Below, piece by piece: positions 48,690 to 59,968 of a stretch of DNA of 64,000 bases; the first letter of the stretch is position 1; the number at the start of each line of letters is the position of its first letter. The translations under genes and the position numbers were made by a program. The DNA comes from Hermodice carunculata (taxonomy: Eukaryota > Annelida > Polychaeta > Eunicida > Amphinomidae). The notes beneath the pieces were generated by a model that was given only the letters and a program-made list of their open reading frames with translations, was not told the DNA's origin and made no database searches. Location of the stretch: assembly GCA_964020975.1 (NCBI GenBank), contig OZ026624.1, forward strand, positions 66,544,208 through 66,608,207, given 5' to 3'.

Positions 48690-49080
48690 CTAAGCCCTGT
48701 GTACATTAAATTGTCGACAGGTAGAAAAAAATGCATGTGAAAAGTGTTTTCGTACCAGAAGAGCACATTGGAGAATCAAGAATTTGAATGCTAAAAAGAT
48801 AAGTATATTCAGCCCGTTGCAGCCCATGCGCAGCCTGGCGTGTCTGATAGCTAGATAATAAAGTTCTTTGTATTTAACAAGTCTTCTAGCAATAAATTTT
48901 AATTTACTTTGAAATTTATGAAGGAATTCAGTCGCTCGTATATCGTGGGGGCAATTGGTTCCAAACCTGGATAGCCGAGGGAAACCAGGACTTATCAAAG
49001 AAAGATGCGTAGCTTTAAAACGGTATAAGTCAGAGCGTTTCCGAATTCATAATTTCTTTGTGGTTGGTGGAGTTTTAGGA
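48690..49080 (-). pseudogene. LINE C-terminal remnant
   Basis: Minus-strand frames give PHDIRATEFLHKFQSKLK, a relative of the conserved LP-x-x-[IL]-R motif after LINE reverse transcriptases, then HARLRMGCNGLN. In the next frame LFSIQILDSPMC follows, as in the H-x-R-x-x-C-x-x-L-N-x-x-L-F-x-x-x-x-x-D-S-P-x-C end of many CR1/Jockey-group ORF2 proteins. A frameshift lies at about 48800 between the two parts. No reverse transcriptase core is present. Confidence 0.6.
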
Positions 49081-49899
49081 AAAGAAGATATAGATTTCCG
49101 AATATTAATATCTTTTTTATATCAGAGCTAGTTTTGATTTTTTTCCCCCCTGTGCTGTGTGCATAAATAAAGCATTTACATTCCCGCTGTCCCCCAGGTC
49201 GTTTCCTGCCTAGCCGTCGACCGTACCTGCTTCACGTTTTTTGTTTTTGTTTTTGTTTGTTTTTTGTAGGTCAGAGATGACACCACTCAGAGTTAATATA
49301 CCCTGAAATCTGCTAAGCAGTAAAACGTGAGACTAATAGGTTTATATAAATTGTTTATAATTTTATTAATTGTTGTATGCTTCGTAATATCCAACTGTGT
49401 TTCAAAAACAAATCTGCGAACTTCAACGGTCTGCATGGTCTTGTAATTGTTCTCAATAGTTCACATAATTGAAGCACGCTTAAACAATGAAGCTTATTTA
49501 TATTAAAAAAAAAAAAGGGAAGAAGTCTACAGAAAAACATTTGAAACATCGTGGTACAACCCCAGCCACCGCGCAGTGGTCTTCGGCGCGGGCCGGGGTC
49601 TCACGACGATGATTTTAACAGATTCCAGCAATATATTTTCATGTACAGGAGGGTTAGCCCAATACATATATAGTTGGGTGCTGATAAGAATTTTAGTCAG
49701 TCAGGCGACAATGTAGTAGGTTAAACCTGGCAACATGTTTGGCTGTTCTTATTTAAACATGCACCGTCCTAATTTAGACACGTTTTCACTTGGTGGGATG
49801 CAGGTGCTATCACCGGGAGAACATTTGTTAATATCCAGCTGAGTAAAAAAATGTCCCAATCTCGTAATGATTTGCTGACATATAATCTGGTGACCATCA
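49081..49899. other. Spacer with a GC-rich spot
   Basis: At 49563-49605 CCACCGCGCAGTGG and CGGCGCGGGCCGGGG stand out from AT-rich surroundings. No gene was recognised. Confidence 0.4.
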
Positions 49900-50700
49900 A
49901 CAAATATCCGTTTCCGGAAAGACATTCCCTCCATGACTCTGAGAAGTTAATCAAGGTCATCCATATGATGCAACATCAAACTTCTACATATACACGCACT
50001 TGTACCACATTTGATGTCGTTACCCTTATCATTTATCAACATAATGAATTTGTGTCCTTTTTTAAGTGTTTAACTCTTGTAGGGCCATATCTTGGACTGA
50101 GTCAACAACTTTCCTCGCTGCGCCTTTGGCACGATACGCCCAAAGCGCGCCAAAGAATGCTGTTGACCTGGACTTTTATATCTTATGTAACTCCATGCAG
50201 GCATGTTGGTATTTAAAATGCCATTTTTACAAGGAATGTGAATCCAGCACTCTTGTTATAATTCAGAGCAGTTCGTGTTAAGTAGTTCGACCTTAGTCGC
50301 AGCTGGCACGGAAAGAGTTAATGGCTTTGAAAAAGAGATCAAGATCACACAACATATTGCAAAATTTTAAGGTTGGCCTTACGCATATTTGTTAAACGTT
50401 TTGCAGTTTCACCTCGATTTACAATGTCATGGGCATCACATTGAAATAAATTCCTAGTATACATGTCCTCTGTGACCTTGAGAAAGTTGGTCAAAGTCAC
50501 CCATCCTAGACAATTTCAAAGTTCTATATATGATGCACATTGGGCTTTGTTAGCCTTCCTATTTCTTAACATGTAAAAGTTAGTGTCTTTTACTACGTCC
50601 TTTATGATCTTGAAAATGGGTCAAGGTCAACAAAATTTTTACAAAATTTTATCATTGGCCCGAATGCATATTTGAGATAAATTATTAATTTGTAACTCAA
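49900..50700 (+). repeat. Diverged units of the 143-bp array type
   Basis: ATGACTCTGAGAAGTTAATC then CAAGGTCATCC at about 49935, GATCAAGATCACAC at about 50336, TGTGACCTTGAGAAAGTTGG then TCAAAGTCACCC at about 50472, and ATGATCTTGAAAATGGGTC then AAGGTCAAC at about 50607. A TTAA MITE (50070-50321) sits within one unit. Confidence 0.55.
50070..50321. mobile_element. TTAA MITE, group A, copy 4
   Basis: TTAACTCTTGTAGGGCCAT at the left and TGGCACGGAAAGAGTTAA at the right. The hairpin core begins GTCAACAACTTTCCTCG and pairs imperfectly with CAAAGAATGCTGTTGAC. The trailer GGCATGTTGGTATTTAAA and outer part TTCGACCTTAGTCGCAG match copy 1 at 8859. Confidence 0.82.
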
Positions 50701-51027
50701 TTTATAATTAAAAAATCAATTTAATGTACGTTCAATACCTCTGATATTAGTTCCACTTACTATACCATCAGCGATGCCTCCATGATTCCATGTCATAGAC
50801 TTTTGTCTGCATAATCCTATAATATTCCTGTGCCGCATATTGATGCATGTGCACGGGTTCAGACGTTATGACCATAACAAAAAGAAAAATCAATTCCTGG
50901 TTCCAGAGGCTGCATCCCGTATCTCGACAGGCGAGACGATGATTATTATAAGATAACCAGATATGCAGTCATGGCGGGAAATTAATATGCAAACCTCGTA
51001 TTGGGAGTTTGTTATCTTTACCAATTG

Positions 51028-51107
51028 ATAATAATAAAGATGATGATGATAATAATATTAATAATAGTAGTAGTAGTAGTGGTAGTAGTAGTAGAAGTAG
51101 TAGTAGT

Positions 51108-51158
<51 letters not shown>

Positions 51159-51160
51159 TA
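51028..51160. repeat. (TAG)n/(CAG)n microsatellite
   Basis: ATGATAATAATATTAATAAT leads into TAG repeats with a block of six or seven CAG triplets at about 51109-51127. Confidence 0.95.
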
Positions 51161-51959
51161 ATGAGTGTATGCGTGTCAGAAGCAGTCAATACTACTAATA
51201 GACTTTGGTAGATTTTAAATTTGATCATGTAAACTTCAAGGTATGCGCATATATGCTCTCTGTGATATAAAAAAAAGTCGGCCAAGGTGATGACCATAAA
51301 AAGTTTGTTTCGAACTTTCCAAATAACACGTTAACTGATAGCTATAGCTATGTCCAGCTTTACAAGGCCGAGTAAAATAGGTGGTGACAAAGTAAAATAG
51401 GTAAAATAAAAAAAAAAATAGGCCGAGTAAAATATGTCGTTGGTTCCCCGCTGATGACCCGATTTTATAAAGGCTAATAAAGCCTAAAACTTTCTTTTAA
51501 ATTTCAAATTTCATGAATATGATTTGTTCCTTTCACAATTTAATTTGCTATAATGATTTAGAACCATGCAGTTTTTCAGTGAATGGTTCAGAATAGGACT
51601 TTGCTCTTAGAATATCGGACTTGATAGTGTTCAAACGGTACATGGGCTTACCGAATTAGGTTTGTTAAGTTTCTCTTTGTATTAAAGATAATTCATGGGA
51701 TTTAAAAATGGTGAAAACAATGAACTATCTAAACTTGGGACAGATCAAACTCAAATTCAAGCAAAGATTATTTAAAAAAATGTATAGAGCACATATTTTC
51801 AGCATAATATTATAAATATTTATCTGAATGTTTTGGGGTAATTTGACAAGATACGTTATGCTGATACGTTTTCATTTTCAAAGGAGAGTGATAAAATTTG
51901 CTTTGATTTGACCAAAATCTATAGCAGCCAGAGATATGATAGCTTTATGGTCCTAGCTT
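51161..51959. other. Single-copy spacer
   Basis: AT-rich, with a repeated GTAAAATAGG word near 51375-51430. No gene was recognised. Confidence 0.45.
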
Positions 51960-52110
51960 TTGGTATAAGAATCTAAATCCAAACATATCCTATGCTTTTG
52001 TGTATCCATACTGTTCTTATTGCCATATTACACAGGCAATTACTTACAAAAAATCTTTGGATATGGTCGTTAAGTTAGAGAATAAGATTATGAGAAAATT
52101 TAAATTTTCA
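51960..52110 (+). pseudogene. Possible LINE fragment
   Basis: A plus frame reads YPYCSYCHITQAITYKKSLD followed by VKLENKIMRKF. It resembles the P-Y-L-S-Y-C-x-x-x-W-x-x-T-Y and L-Q-x-K-x-x-R segment downstream of reverse transcriptases in CR1/Jockey-group LINEs. The expected Trp is replaced. Short and uncertain. Confidence 0.35.
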
Positions 52111-52676
52111 GACTTAAGCGTCCATGTGGAAATTTTGTGCCAGAAATCTAAAATTTTAACATTTCACAACTTAGACCAGCATTCTGCTGGTTTATAGTCA
52201 TGTATAAAGTGAAACTTGATACATATTTCTGCTGAGATATTTAACGTCTCGCTTTTTTAATTTTGAAGCACGATCTGTACTTTATATCTGGAGAAAAAGT
52301 CCCGTTACTTTCCTGGCCATAGGCCTTAGACTCACTTGATTTGGTGCAAGTCAAATATAGACATGAATTTTGCAGTGCACCAAAGAAGACAGTGACACAC
52401 ATTGAGTACAGTGAATTAATTAGAAAAGAAGATTCTGTAATTGTTTCATCTGTGTGTCCACAAAGTTGGTTTATCGGTCGCAATTGTTATATGTTCTTTT
52501 TTTCCCCCAACAAATTAAAGATGTAGAATATTTAATGGACATAACTAGCATAATATGGCCTTTTATTTCATTTTCACTAGATGTGCGCCGGTATGTTATA
52601 TAAATATAGGCTAAGAGTCAGTTTAATTGCATTAAAAATCGCATTATAGATTTTAATTCAGTAAATATTCAATTTT

Positions 52677-52734
52677 GTATGTATGTATGTATGTATGTAT
52701 GTATGTATGTATGTATGTGTGTATGTATGTGTGG

Positions 52735-52765
<31 letters not shown>

Positions 52766-52775
52766 CATGTATGTG
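52677..52775. repeat. (TATG)n/(TG)n microsatellite
   Basis: GTATGTATG repeats pass into GTGTGT and back to ATGTACATG. Confidence 0.95.
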
Positions 52776-53344
52776 TGTTTGTCAATATATCCAGTTGTCA
52801 AACTCTTAACCTAAAAAGACTAAGATAACTTTAGAAGTTAGTAAAATCAAACATGATCTCTCTCCATCCTATTTAAAGAAGACTCCATCCACCACACCAG
52901 AGGTAACAGCAAAAACCTTAAGATCGATCATCACAATTACGGCGCACGGGACCAAATCCTATAGACCTCCTCGCGAAAAAAAAAAAAAAAGAAAAAGAAT
53001 AAGCTTCCAAATGAAAACAGAAATGGTGTGAAAAAAAATTCATTAGCACTTGTTGTGGTACAAACTGTGAGTGAAATCATCAGAGTATTACACATGGTTG
53101 ACTGTATTCTTCATACTTTTAATGCCAGTAACTTAATTTTTATATATGCGCTTTTCTGTTACACTCTTATGAACTTTTACAACCATATTTATTGTCGCCA
53201 AGTAGTCACCATTTGTACTATTGTTTAAATTGCTTTCTAAGTGATTAAAAAGCAAAGAAACTTGTAGGAACCTGATTTCAGACATACAGTTTAACTGAAT
53301 ACTTGAAAGAGGAATAAACATTGTACAAAGGACTTGATTTAAAC
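52776..53344. other. Single-copy spacer
   Basis: No gene was recognised. An A-run lies at about 52977-52990. Confidence 0.45.
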
Positions 53345-53600
53345 ATGTTTTAATAAACTGATTAATAATACTTTATTAGACCCCCAAGATTGGGGAAATT
53401 CAAATTACGCTAAAGTGACAAAATGATATGCAAAAATATCGCATTATAAACGAAAATTTACATAATAACATCACAGCATGATAGTAAAATACAAGACAAA
53501 TCCATCAGGTTAGGAAGACATCAAAACAGTCATGATAATATACCTATTTAAAGATCCCATTAGGTACGCCAATATGAAAATAAATCAGGCGGAAATTTCA
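53345..53600 (-). mobile_element. LINE-type 3' tail
   Basis: The minus strand reads AATTTGAATTTCCCCAATCT, then GGGGGTCTAATAAAGTATTA. This stem-forming ATTTCCCC...GGGG segment before AATAAAGTA is a common 3' end of L2/CR1-type retroposons. The left edge (3' end) is near 53345; the other boundary is not visible. Confidence 0.5.
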
Positions 53601-54702
53601 CATCTCTTCACATTTAATTCTCAAACGGATTTATTAAAGAGAAATGTCAAACTCCAAAGTTCTCCGCAAGAATTATTACAGTTATCATGATGTAATGTGT
53701 ATCGCACCTAATCCATTGGTTGAGGCATCTTCATGAGTACCAGTGTTAAATGTATTTATTTTGCTTATTCCATATATTTAATTGCGGGCGAACGATATTT
53801 GGGTAATCTCACTGTTCGTCTGCTACCCCTGCCTTGCTCCCAGAGAACATGAGAGCTAGTCCACTTCCCTGGGCTGCCTCGTTTCTCTGTTTGGTTTGTC
53901 ACACCTTGCCCAGGTTCCTTTCTGTTCGCAACATTCAAATTAGTCGTTATTAGACAGTCAAGCTGTACAGAGTATGAGAAAAAACTCATTGAGTCAAACA
54001 CGCACCCTTCCCTCACTGTTCAGCTCATGGGAAAGCTTATTTCAGTTTAGTGGGCGTGGCCTACGGCAGTCTATAAAAAAAAAAAAAAAAAAAAGACTTA
54101 ATGGATATAGAATAAACTTAACAGTCAACGTTGTTACGATAGCCACATGTGGATAGTGTTTTATACCGAATGGCAAAGTCACATCTCTTTGAAATTTCAC
54201 ACCTCATTTGTAATTTTCAGTCTAATCTCAACAAGTTCATGAGTGTTTATAAAGTTACACAGATTTGTTTCTGAAAAGCTGTACACGCAGCAGGAAAATA
54301 CTATCTCCATGCTTGTAAGGAGTTAAGTTCAAAATCAAAGCACATGGCAGGTGTTTGATAGCTCTATGATTATTATATATGGCGGTCAGTGGGCCCTCAG
54401 GGGTTAACTTTGAGTCAGGAAACAACAAGCTCTTAATTTGCGGTCGATACATTTTACATGGTTGTGAACCCTGAGCATCTTTGACCTGTTTGTCTTCAAT
54501 CCCAAGTATTAATTGAATTTTGATACTATAACCTCTCAGCCTTGTTTATTACTGCATTTTAACCCCGCAAGACGGGTGACCTTTGTTCCTAGCTAAGTCA
54601 CTCCTCTGAATACTCAGACCTTGCAAGTGGGCCTACACACTTTAGGTATGGTGCATAAATCACGGCAAATCTAGCTATGATCACTCTTATGTCATGGCAT
54701 AA
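53601..54702. other. Single-copy spacer
   Basis: An A-run lies at 54076-54095. No gene or repeat was recognised. Confidence 0.45.
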
Positions 54703-54958
54703 ATGAATCAGGAATCAGGAATTATTTTATTTAATCAATATACAGTATATTTTGACATTATCAGTATATATAGTATAACAGTGAACAATATATTGATCCG
54801 GGAGACTCGCATTAAGATAATTATGTTTCCGCTATCATACGAGCCACCCACGCCATCATTTGGAACAACAGTTTTTGTTCAAATTATAAGTATTATTGTG
54901 GGTAATAATATAGTTAGTTCAATACATAGTATTGTTGATATTAAGGCATTATCGAGAA

Positions 54959-55342
54959 TCAAGTCAATTGATCAACCGTTACAAATATAACAAATATATG
55001 ACAATCAGTTTCATAGTTTTTTATGTAGTTTTGTTTTAAATATACTGAGAAACCTTGGATACTATGTGTGGTTATTTTATTTTTTATAATTTCAGGCGTT
55101 TCATTTAATATGTGAATCAATTCACATCGGATACATTTCTTTGCAAAGGTGTGATTGACATGTGTTACACATGTTTTGTCCCTTCCTTTGGTATTGTAAT
55201 TGTGCATGAGTGACATTTGGAATAAAGGTAAATTATTGAAAAACAAACAAACAAACAAACAAACAAAAATCGGCAGTTGACTGTGTGTTAGTTTGTAATA
55301 AAATTTTAAGAATTGAAGTTTATCTATAACTTCTATCTTCAA
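54959..55342 (-). pseudogene. LINE ORF2 extreme C-terminus
   Basis: A 127-residue frame continuing the fragment at 55343-55935 after frame loss. It contains LQFLKFYYKLTHSQLPIF, FFNNLPLFQM, HNYNTKGRDK, FAKKCIRCELIHILNETP and THSIQGFSVYLKQNYIKNY, the usual tail of this LINE group (the HNYNTR-like and THS-x-x-G-F-x-x-Y-x-K motifs). An inserted CLFVCLFFN stretch comes from a CAAA microsatellite at about 55243-55267 on the plus strand. Confidence 0.65.
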
Positions 55343-55935
55343 TGATTTTTAATATTTAAAAATAGGTTCAGTGTGTGCATTATATTTATTGGAATTAATT
55401 AGTCGTACTACTGCCCTTGTGTTGGACACCAGTTAATCTATCAAATTTATGTCCCTATGGCGATGCAAGAAGGCAGTAATTGATATACGGTAGTACCAGT
55501 GAATTATATATTGTTAACAAAGTTTGTTTTGGAAGGCAGTTTTTAATTTTACTCATAATTCGTGCTGTTTGAGGAACTTTGGATGAGACTTTTTGCAAAT
55601 GTTTATTCCAATAATATTTGTCTAAAATAATCCCAAGAAAATTAAATTCATCGACACAATCTATTTTTACTACGTCAATTTCAAGGGATGGTGTGGCTTT
55701 GCGTTTGCGGAGTTTAAAAAAAAGCATAAATTTAGTCTTATTCATATTTGGTGATAGCTTATTAGCTTTCAACCAGATGTTGATATTGTTTAGCTCATGA
55801 TTTATATTTTGAGAATTTACTTGGTCTTTGAAGGTACTTAAAGTACTACTTAATGTAGTGTCATCTGCATATACGATACATTTGAAGAGTGTGGAGGCAG
55901 ATGAATAGATTTGCCGTGAATCGTGATTTGTTTCA
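55343..55935 (-). pseudogene. Reverse transcriptase C-terminal part (minus-strand LINE)
   Basis: Translation gives CIVYADDTTL, with the catalytic YADD box of reverse transcriptases at 55860-55871, followed by HELNNINIWLKANKLSPNMN, KTKFMLF, IDCVDEFNFLGIILD and IYNSLVLPYINYCLLAS. These are, in order, the fingers/palm end and thumb segments of CR1/Jockey-group ORF2. The frame is open from 55772 to 55455 and breaks soon after. It copied LINE RNA into DNA when active; it is now a dead fragment with no fingers domain and no endonuclease. Confidence 0.75.
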
Positions 55936-56385
55936 ATAGTGTTTTAATACGTAGTTGTGCAAGACACTGTTGTGCCCTGTCAGAACTGTGTTTGGAAGAC
56001 AGCTGGGTGGAAATGGTTTTGTTATTGTTTTAACATTATTACTTACCGAGAGAGAAGATTGGGATTTTGTATTGTGCAGCCAGCGACATCTAGCGTAAAG
56101 ATGCATTTCTTTGACCTTTGACCTTACGTCCCAAAATATTATGCGATTTGGGTTAAATCAAACTGCAGCATTGAGTGACAAAGAAGGTCTTTTGTTGTTG
56201 AAGTAGGAGTAATGAAACACTGAGAAGTGATTAGACGGCAGACACTGGGAATATTTGAGATATAAATGTTTTATTCGATGGATTAAGAATTAAATAGGAA
56301 GCGCGAACGTGCAGAATTACCGTGAAGAAACAAGTTGCAGACGCTAAGGGAGAGCGAGACAGTCAGAGAAGACAAGTTTTCAAAG
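55936..56385 (+). promoter_or_regulatory. Upstream region and 5' leader of the signal-peptide gene
   Basis: Sequence before the ATG at 56386. It becomes purine-rich and CpG-bearing (GGAAGCGCGAACGTGCAG, GGGAGAGCGAGACAGTC), consistent with a 5' untranslated leader. CCTTTGACCTTACGTCCC at about 56111 lies further upstream. The transcription start cannot be placed; this is inference from position. Confidence 0.35.
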
Positions 56386-56467
56386 ATGGCTGCAGTCGGA
56401 ATTCCATGCACACAGATTATATTTTCCCTGCTTCTGTGTGTTCTTACGACAACAAATGCTCAGAATG
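56386..56467 (+). CDS. First coding exon of a secreted or membrane protein
   Basis: The ATG lies in a strong context (CAAAGATGG, A at -3 and G at +4). It encodes 27 residues beginning MAAVGIPCTQ, then the hydrophobic core IIFSLLLCVL and TTTNAQN: a signal peptide with a plausible cleavage after the Ala of TNA. The exon ends AATG followed by the donor GTAAGG, giving a phase 1 intron, which is typical after signal-peptide exons of extracellular proteins. A phase-compatible exon lies at 63526. The frame is too short for the mature protein to be recognised; the family is unknown. The protein would enter the secretory pathway. I am fairly sure this is an exon, and less sure of its link to the next. 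Confidence 0.6.
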
Positions 56468-56882
56468 GTAAGGCCTGGTAGATAAACATACGTTTGCAAT
56501 CGCCGGCCAATATGCGCTGTGTTTTGATTTTGTGTATTCTCGTAATTTTACTGACAGGTGCAATAATATCAGATAGGCCAGCGCGACCCACATGTGAACA
56601 GTTGGTGTCAGTGGTAGTGTAATCACAACAATGTCACGTTGGACTTGGGGTCTTGAGAACTGACACTGACACTGCCATTGCTCAGCAGTTGTATGGAGGG
56701 CAAGTGTATCCCTGTGACAGACTAAATATTGTGTTGCTCTTCACGCGCATGCATGCAAGGTTAAGGACTGCGAGTGGGACGCCGTGCACGAGCTGAACAT
56801 GCTAGAACTTAGAAGAGCGAGTTCTGTGTCATCATGGACCTATTATCTGATAATACTAGGTCCATGGTGTGATCGAGACTTC

Positions 56883-57107
56883 CAGTGTTGCCGACCCTCC
56901 CGGATTTCCGAGGAGACTCCCGGAATTTTATGCTGAAAATTCTTGAAAAAGGGTGGATTTTTGACAATTTTGAGTGATCTGGAATTTCATCAACAATATT
57001 TCCCTTCTAAGTTCTATAATTATATTTCATATTATTATTAATTTATCAATCTCCCTTTATTTTACTTTTTATCTACCGGATTTCAAGTTTGGCAACAGCC
57101 AACACTG
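56883..57107. mobile_element. hAT-like MITE with CAGTGTTGCC ends, copy 1
   Basis: CAGTGTTGCCGACCCTCCCG at the left and GCCAACACTG at the right are inverted ends. Flanks GACTTC (56877-56882) and GACTTT (57108-57113) form a 6-bp target duplication with one difference. The interior (GGAGACTCCCGGAATTTTAT, TTCTTGAAAAAGGGTGG) matches the copy at 58058. Confidence 0.82.
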
Positions 57108-57113
57108 GACTTT

Positions 57114-57594
57114 ACCTAACCTGATGCTATGGCCGGAAGCCTGATGGGCAAAGATTACAACTCTTTTTGGAAAAGTGTATCTGTCTTAAACTATAAGCAC
57201 CTACCTTTGGCGTCCTACGTAGGGGGCGCGTGGGGTTGCAATGATATTGCGCATATGTGGGCTGATTATTTTCGTGGGTTGCTTAACTGTTCAAAATGAT
57301 AAACATAAATCACATGTCCATGATCGCCTTACAGGTATGATATACCATGACGATATGCATGTATCATCCTGTGAAATACATGAAATTATTGGCCAGTTGT
57401 CTAATAGCAAGTCTGCAGGAGCTGATGGCCTTGTAGCTGAAAATTTGAAGCATGCAGGTGACTGTTTACGTACTTTGTTATCAATGTTATTTAGTTCATT
57501 GTTGGTACACGGTCACATACCAGAGAATCTGTCGAAAGTGATACTTGTTCCACTCATTAAGAACAGAGCTGGAGACGTAACCGACCGGGACAAT
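57114..57594 (+). pseudogene. LINE reverse transcriptase, N-terminal part
   Basis: Translation gives DYNSFWKSV, YVGGAWGCNDIAHMWADYF and RGLLNCS, then after a stop at about 57298 ISQUE-free sequence through SSCEIHEIIGQLSNSKSAGADG, LVAENLKHAG and HIPENLSKVILVPLIKN. SKSAGADGL is the conserved start of the reverse transcriptase fingers (usually K-S-x-G-x-D-G), and VILVPLIKN matches the usual x-P-I-x-K motif. The next expected motif, NYRPIAL, is found only at about 58845, after the insertion. The frame carries at least one stop. Confidence 0.75.
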
Positions 57595-58843
57595 GTGGTA
57601 GAGCAATAACTCTGCGTTCTCTCATTGACCGTCATGTGGCGCTGCGGACAGCTTTCATCCGGGTATTCAGTAGCGGGTCAACCTGAGTAGCGTCGCATAC
57701 TATGATGTGTTAACGCATGGTGCAAACTGAGCATTTTTCTTGGCGAATGAAATAACCAAGTGTAACTCATAATCATGATAATGTTGTCATTAATAAATAC
57801 TTTTTGTAGAAAGTAATGCAATCAAGGAATCAACCCAATACACATTATTGTGGAGTTAATCATATTTGATTTTAATTTTAATTCAACTTTTAACGCTACC
57901 TGCCGACCCCCCACCCACACCCACCTACACACATACAGTAACACTGTAAAACTTGGGAATTCATCTACAATAACATATTCTGATGAGGTTGTCTACTTGT
58001 CTTTATTTTTGACACAATGACAACACACCCGGCAAATAAAATACAATCAACTTCTTACACTGTAAGTTACAGTGTTGCCAACCCTCCCGAATTACCCGGG
58101 AGACTCACGGAATTTTATGCTTAAAATTCTTGAAAAAGTGTGGATTTTTGACAATTTTGAGTGGCCTCCCGGAAATTCATCAATATTTCCCTTCTATTTT
58201 TCATATTAATTTATCAATCTCCCTTAATTTTACTTTCTATTTCCAGGATTTTAAGTTTGGCAGGTTGGCAACACTGTTCTTAAAACGTGATGACCAATGT
58301 TGTTTTATCCTACTCGATCCTCCATTATTTCCCGCGATGAACTGGGTCACATTAAGTCCTTGCAACAGGAGTCGTACGAAATCCTCATGCTGTTGAGTCC
58401 ATATTATGTGCTATGTCGATAATTTGTTATATGTGATCATTGCATTATCTTAATAACTGTCGAAGAATATTCTTTGTTATTGCATTTCTTTCGACCATTC
58501 TCATAGTCGAGTGGCGCTACTCAGGAATGTAACAAGCAGAATGCGGTTCCCGGTCACCGCGGTTCAAATGGATTTTTCACTTTTTTAACACAACATACGA
58601 ACAAATGCATTCATGCTCTGCTATAATACAATCTTATCTTGCATGTGTGTAAAATTTATTAGCAGATATTACGTGAAAAGGAACATTTTTGGCACTTTGA
58701 TTGCCGATACGTACAATGTTATCACAGTGTTTGCAAATCCGCCGAAACCAATGTTCACCCGCAGACGAGTACCGGGATGAAAGCGATGACTCGCGCCGTG
58801 TAGTGGAGGTTTCTGGAAACTTAAGAAACTGCCCTTCCCTATT
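57595..58843. mobile_element. DNA transposon inserted in the LINE
   Basis: Inverted segments lie near the edges: AGCTTTCATCCGGGTATTC with GCGGGTCAACC at about 57650-57682, and GTTCACCCGCAGACGAGTAC with GGGATGAAAGC at about 58753-58785. The right outer end reads CGCGCCGTGTAGTG, so the mirrored end starts CACTACAC, resembling CACTA-type termini. No transposase frame is recognisable. It contains the MITE at 58058. Boundaries are inferred from where the LINE frame stops and resumes. Confidence 0.55.
58058..58276. mobile_element. hAT-like MITE with CAGTGTTGCC ends, copy 2
   Basis: The core runs from CAGTGTTGCCAACCCTCCCG at 58070 to GGTTGGCAACACTG at 58276, with exact 14-bp inverted ends. TTCTTA follows the right end (58277-58282) and also lies at 58052-58057, twelve bases outside the left end. 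The 12 bases, CACTGTAAGTTA, complement the terminal CAGTG, so the left end carries a small foldback inside the target duplication. Confidence 0.8.
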
Positions 58844-59968
58844 ATAGACCCATTGCTCTTGCTACAGTAGTTTCTAAAGTGTTTGAAAACATTATGTTTA
58901 GCAGATGTGAACAATTTACCTGCATAAATCATGTTATCAACTCGTGTTTAAGAAGGGACAGGCTACCGACATGTGTATTTATGTTCTAAAAGAAGTAATA
59001 TATTACTATAAATCACGTAAGACCCCAGTGTTTGCATGTTTTCTTGATGCCAGAAAAGCGTTCGACAGTGTTAATCATTGGACCTTATTGAAAAAGTTGC
59101 TTGAGCGTGGTTTTCCAACATATATTGTCAGACTCCTGATGACATGGTTTCAAACTCAAACTTTCTGTGTAAGTTGGGGAGCAGACAGATCATATTATTT
59201 TAATGTGTTTAACGGCGTGCGCCAGGGTGGGATTATCTCCCCTCACCTTTTTAACGTATATATAGATGAATTAAATTATGTACTGGCCAGCAGCGGAGTT
59301 GGATGCAATATTGGTGGCGCTTTTGTCAATAATCTTAGCTATGCAGACGATATGGTTATCCTGAGTCCATCAGTAAAGGGTTTGAGAGTACTCTTGGAGA
59401 AATGTGAAACTTTTGCTGCCTCTCATGATATTATTTATAATACCAAGAAGACTGAATGTATGCTTTTCTACTCTGGTACCCACATGAATATTCAGCCTAC
59501 TGTAAAACTGTGTGGCAACAATTTGAAGGTTGTTGAACGATTTACATATTTAGGACATGTGCTTGTCTCCTCGCTTTTGGATGACCAAGATATTGAGCGT
59601 CAGTATAGATCTCTATGTTGCAGAGCAAACATGATGAAATGGAAATTTTATGCATGCTCCAATGAGGTTAAAACACTTCTCTTCAAATCATACTGCACCT
59701 CTCTATATACATCACAGCTGTGGGTCCAGCATACTATCAAGTCTATCTGTAAATTTACTGTCTTATGGGACTCTCCAAGTACTGCTCTGCAAGCAGCATG
59801 TTTGTCTCGAATCGCAGGCTGTCTTTCGGGGAGCTAAGAAGGAAGCTAGTGTATGGTTTTAAGCGTAGACTTTTTAAAAATGACAACTTCATTATCAAGC
59901 AACTACTGTGCTCAGATGTCTTATTGGACTCTAGGATTCACAGACGCTGGCGTCAACTCCTATACTAG
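58844..59968 (+). pseudogene. LINE reverse transcriptase, catalytic and C-terminal part
   Basis: The frame resumes with YYRPIALATVVSKVFENIM at about 58846, followed by a frameshift near 58935. The 297-codon frame 58944-59837 then shows motif A (ACFLDARKAFDSVNHW, residues 31-46, catalytic Asp), motif B (GVRQGGIISPHLFN, residues 91-104) and motif C (YADD, residues 133-136, two catalytic Asp), then KKTECMLFYSG and FTYLGHVL. From about 59762 the family-typical end continues in another frame (SFGELRRKLVYGF to RRWRQLLY). It once copied LINE RNA at the target site. Catalytic residues remain, but frame breaks and the insertion make it inactive. Confidence 0.85.

Larger units (their letters stand above)
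54703..55935 (-). mobile_element. 5'-truncated LINE, CR1/Jockey group
   Basis: Minus-strand element whose 3' end has AATAAA followed by two ATTCCTG-type units at about 54703-54735, a microsatellite tail typical of CR1/L2-like LINEs. The coding part starts abruptly near 55935, just before the YADD motif, so the copy is truncated at its 5' side. About 1.2 kb remain of an element usually several kb long. Confidence 0.75.

Noticed and set aside
58500-58572. tRNA-like words (GTCGAGTGGCGC and GGTTCAAATGG) inside the transposon in the LINE
   Set aside because: The B box departs from consensus and no arms pair, so it is not called as a tRNA or SINE.
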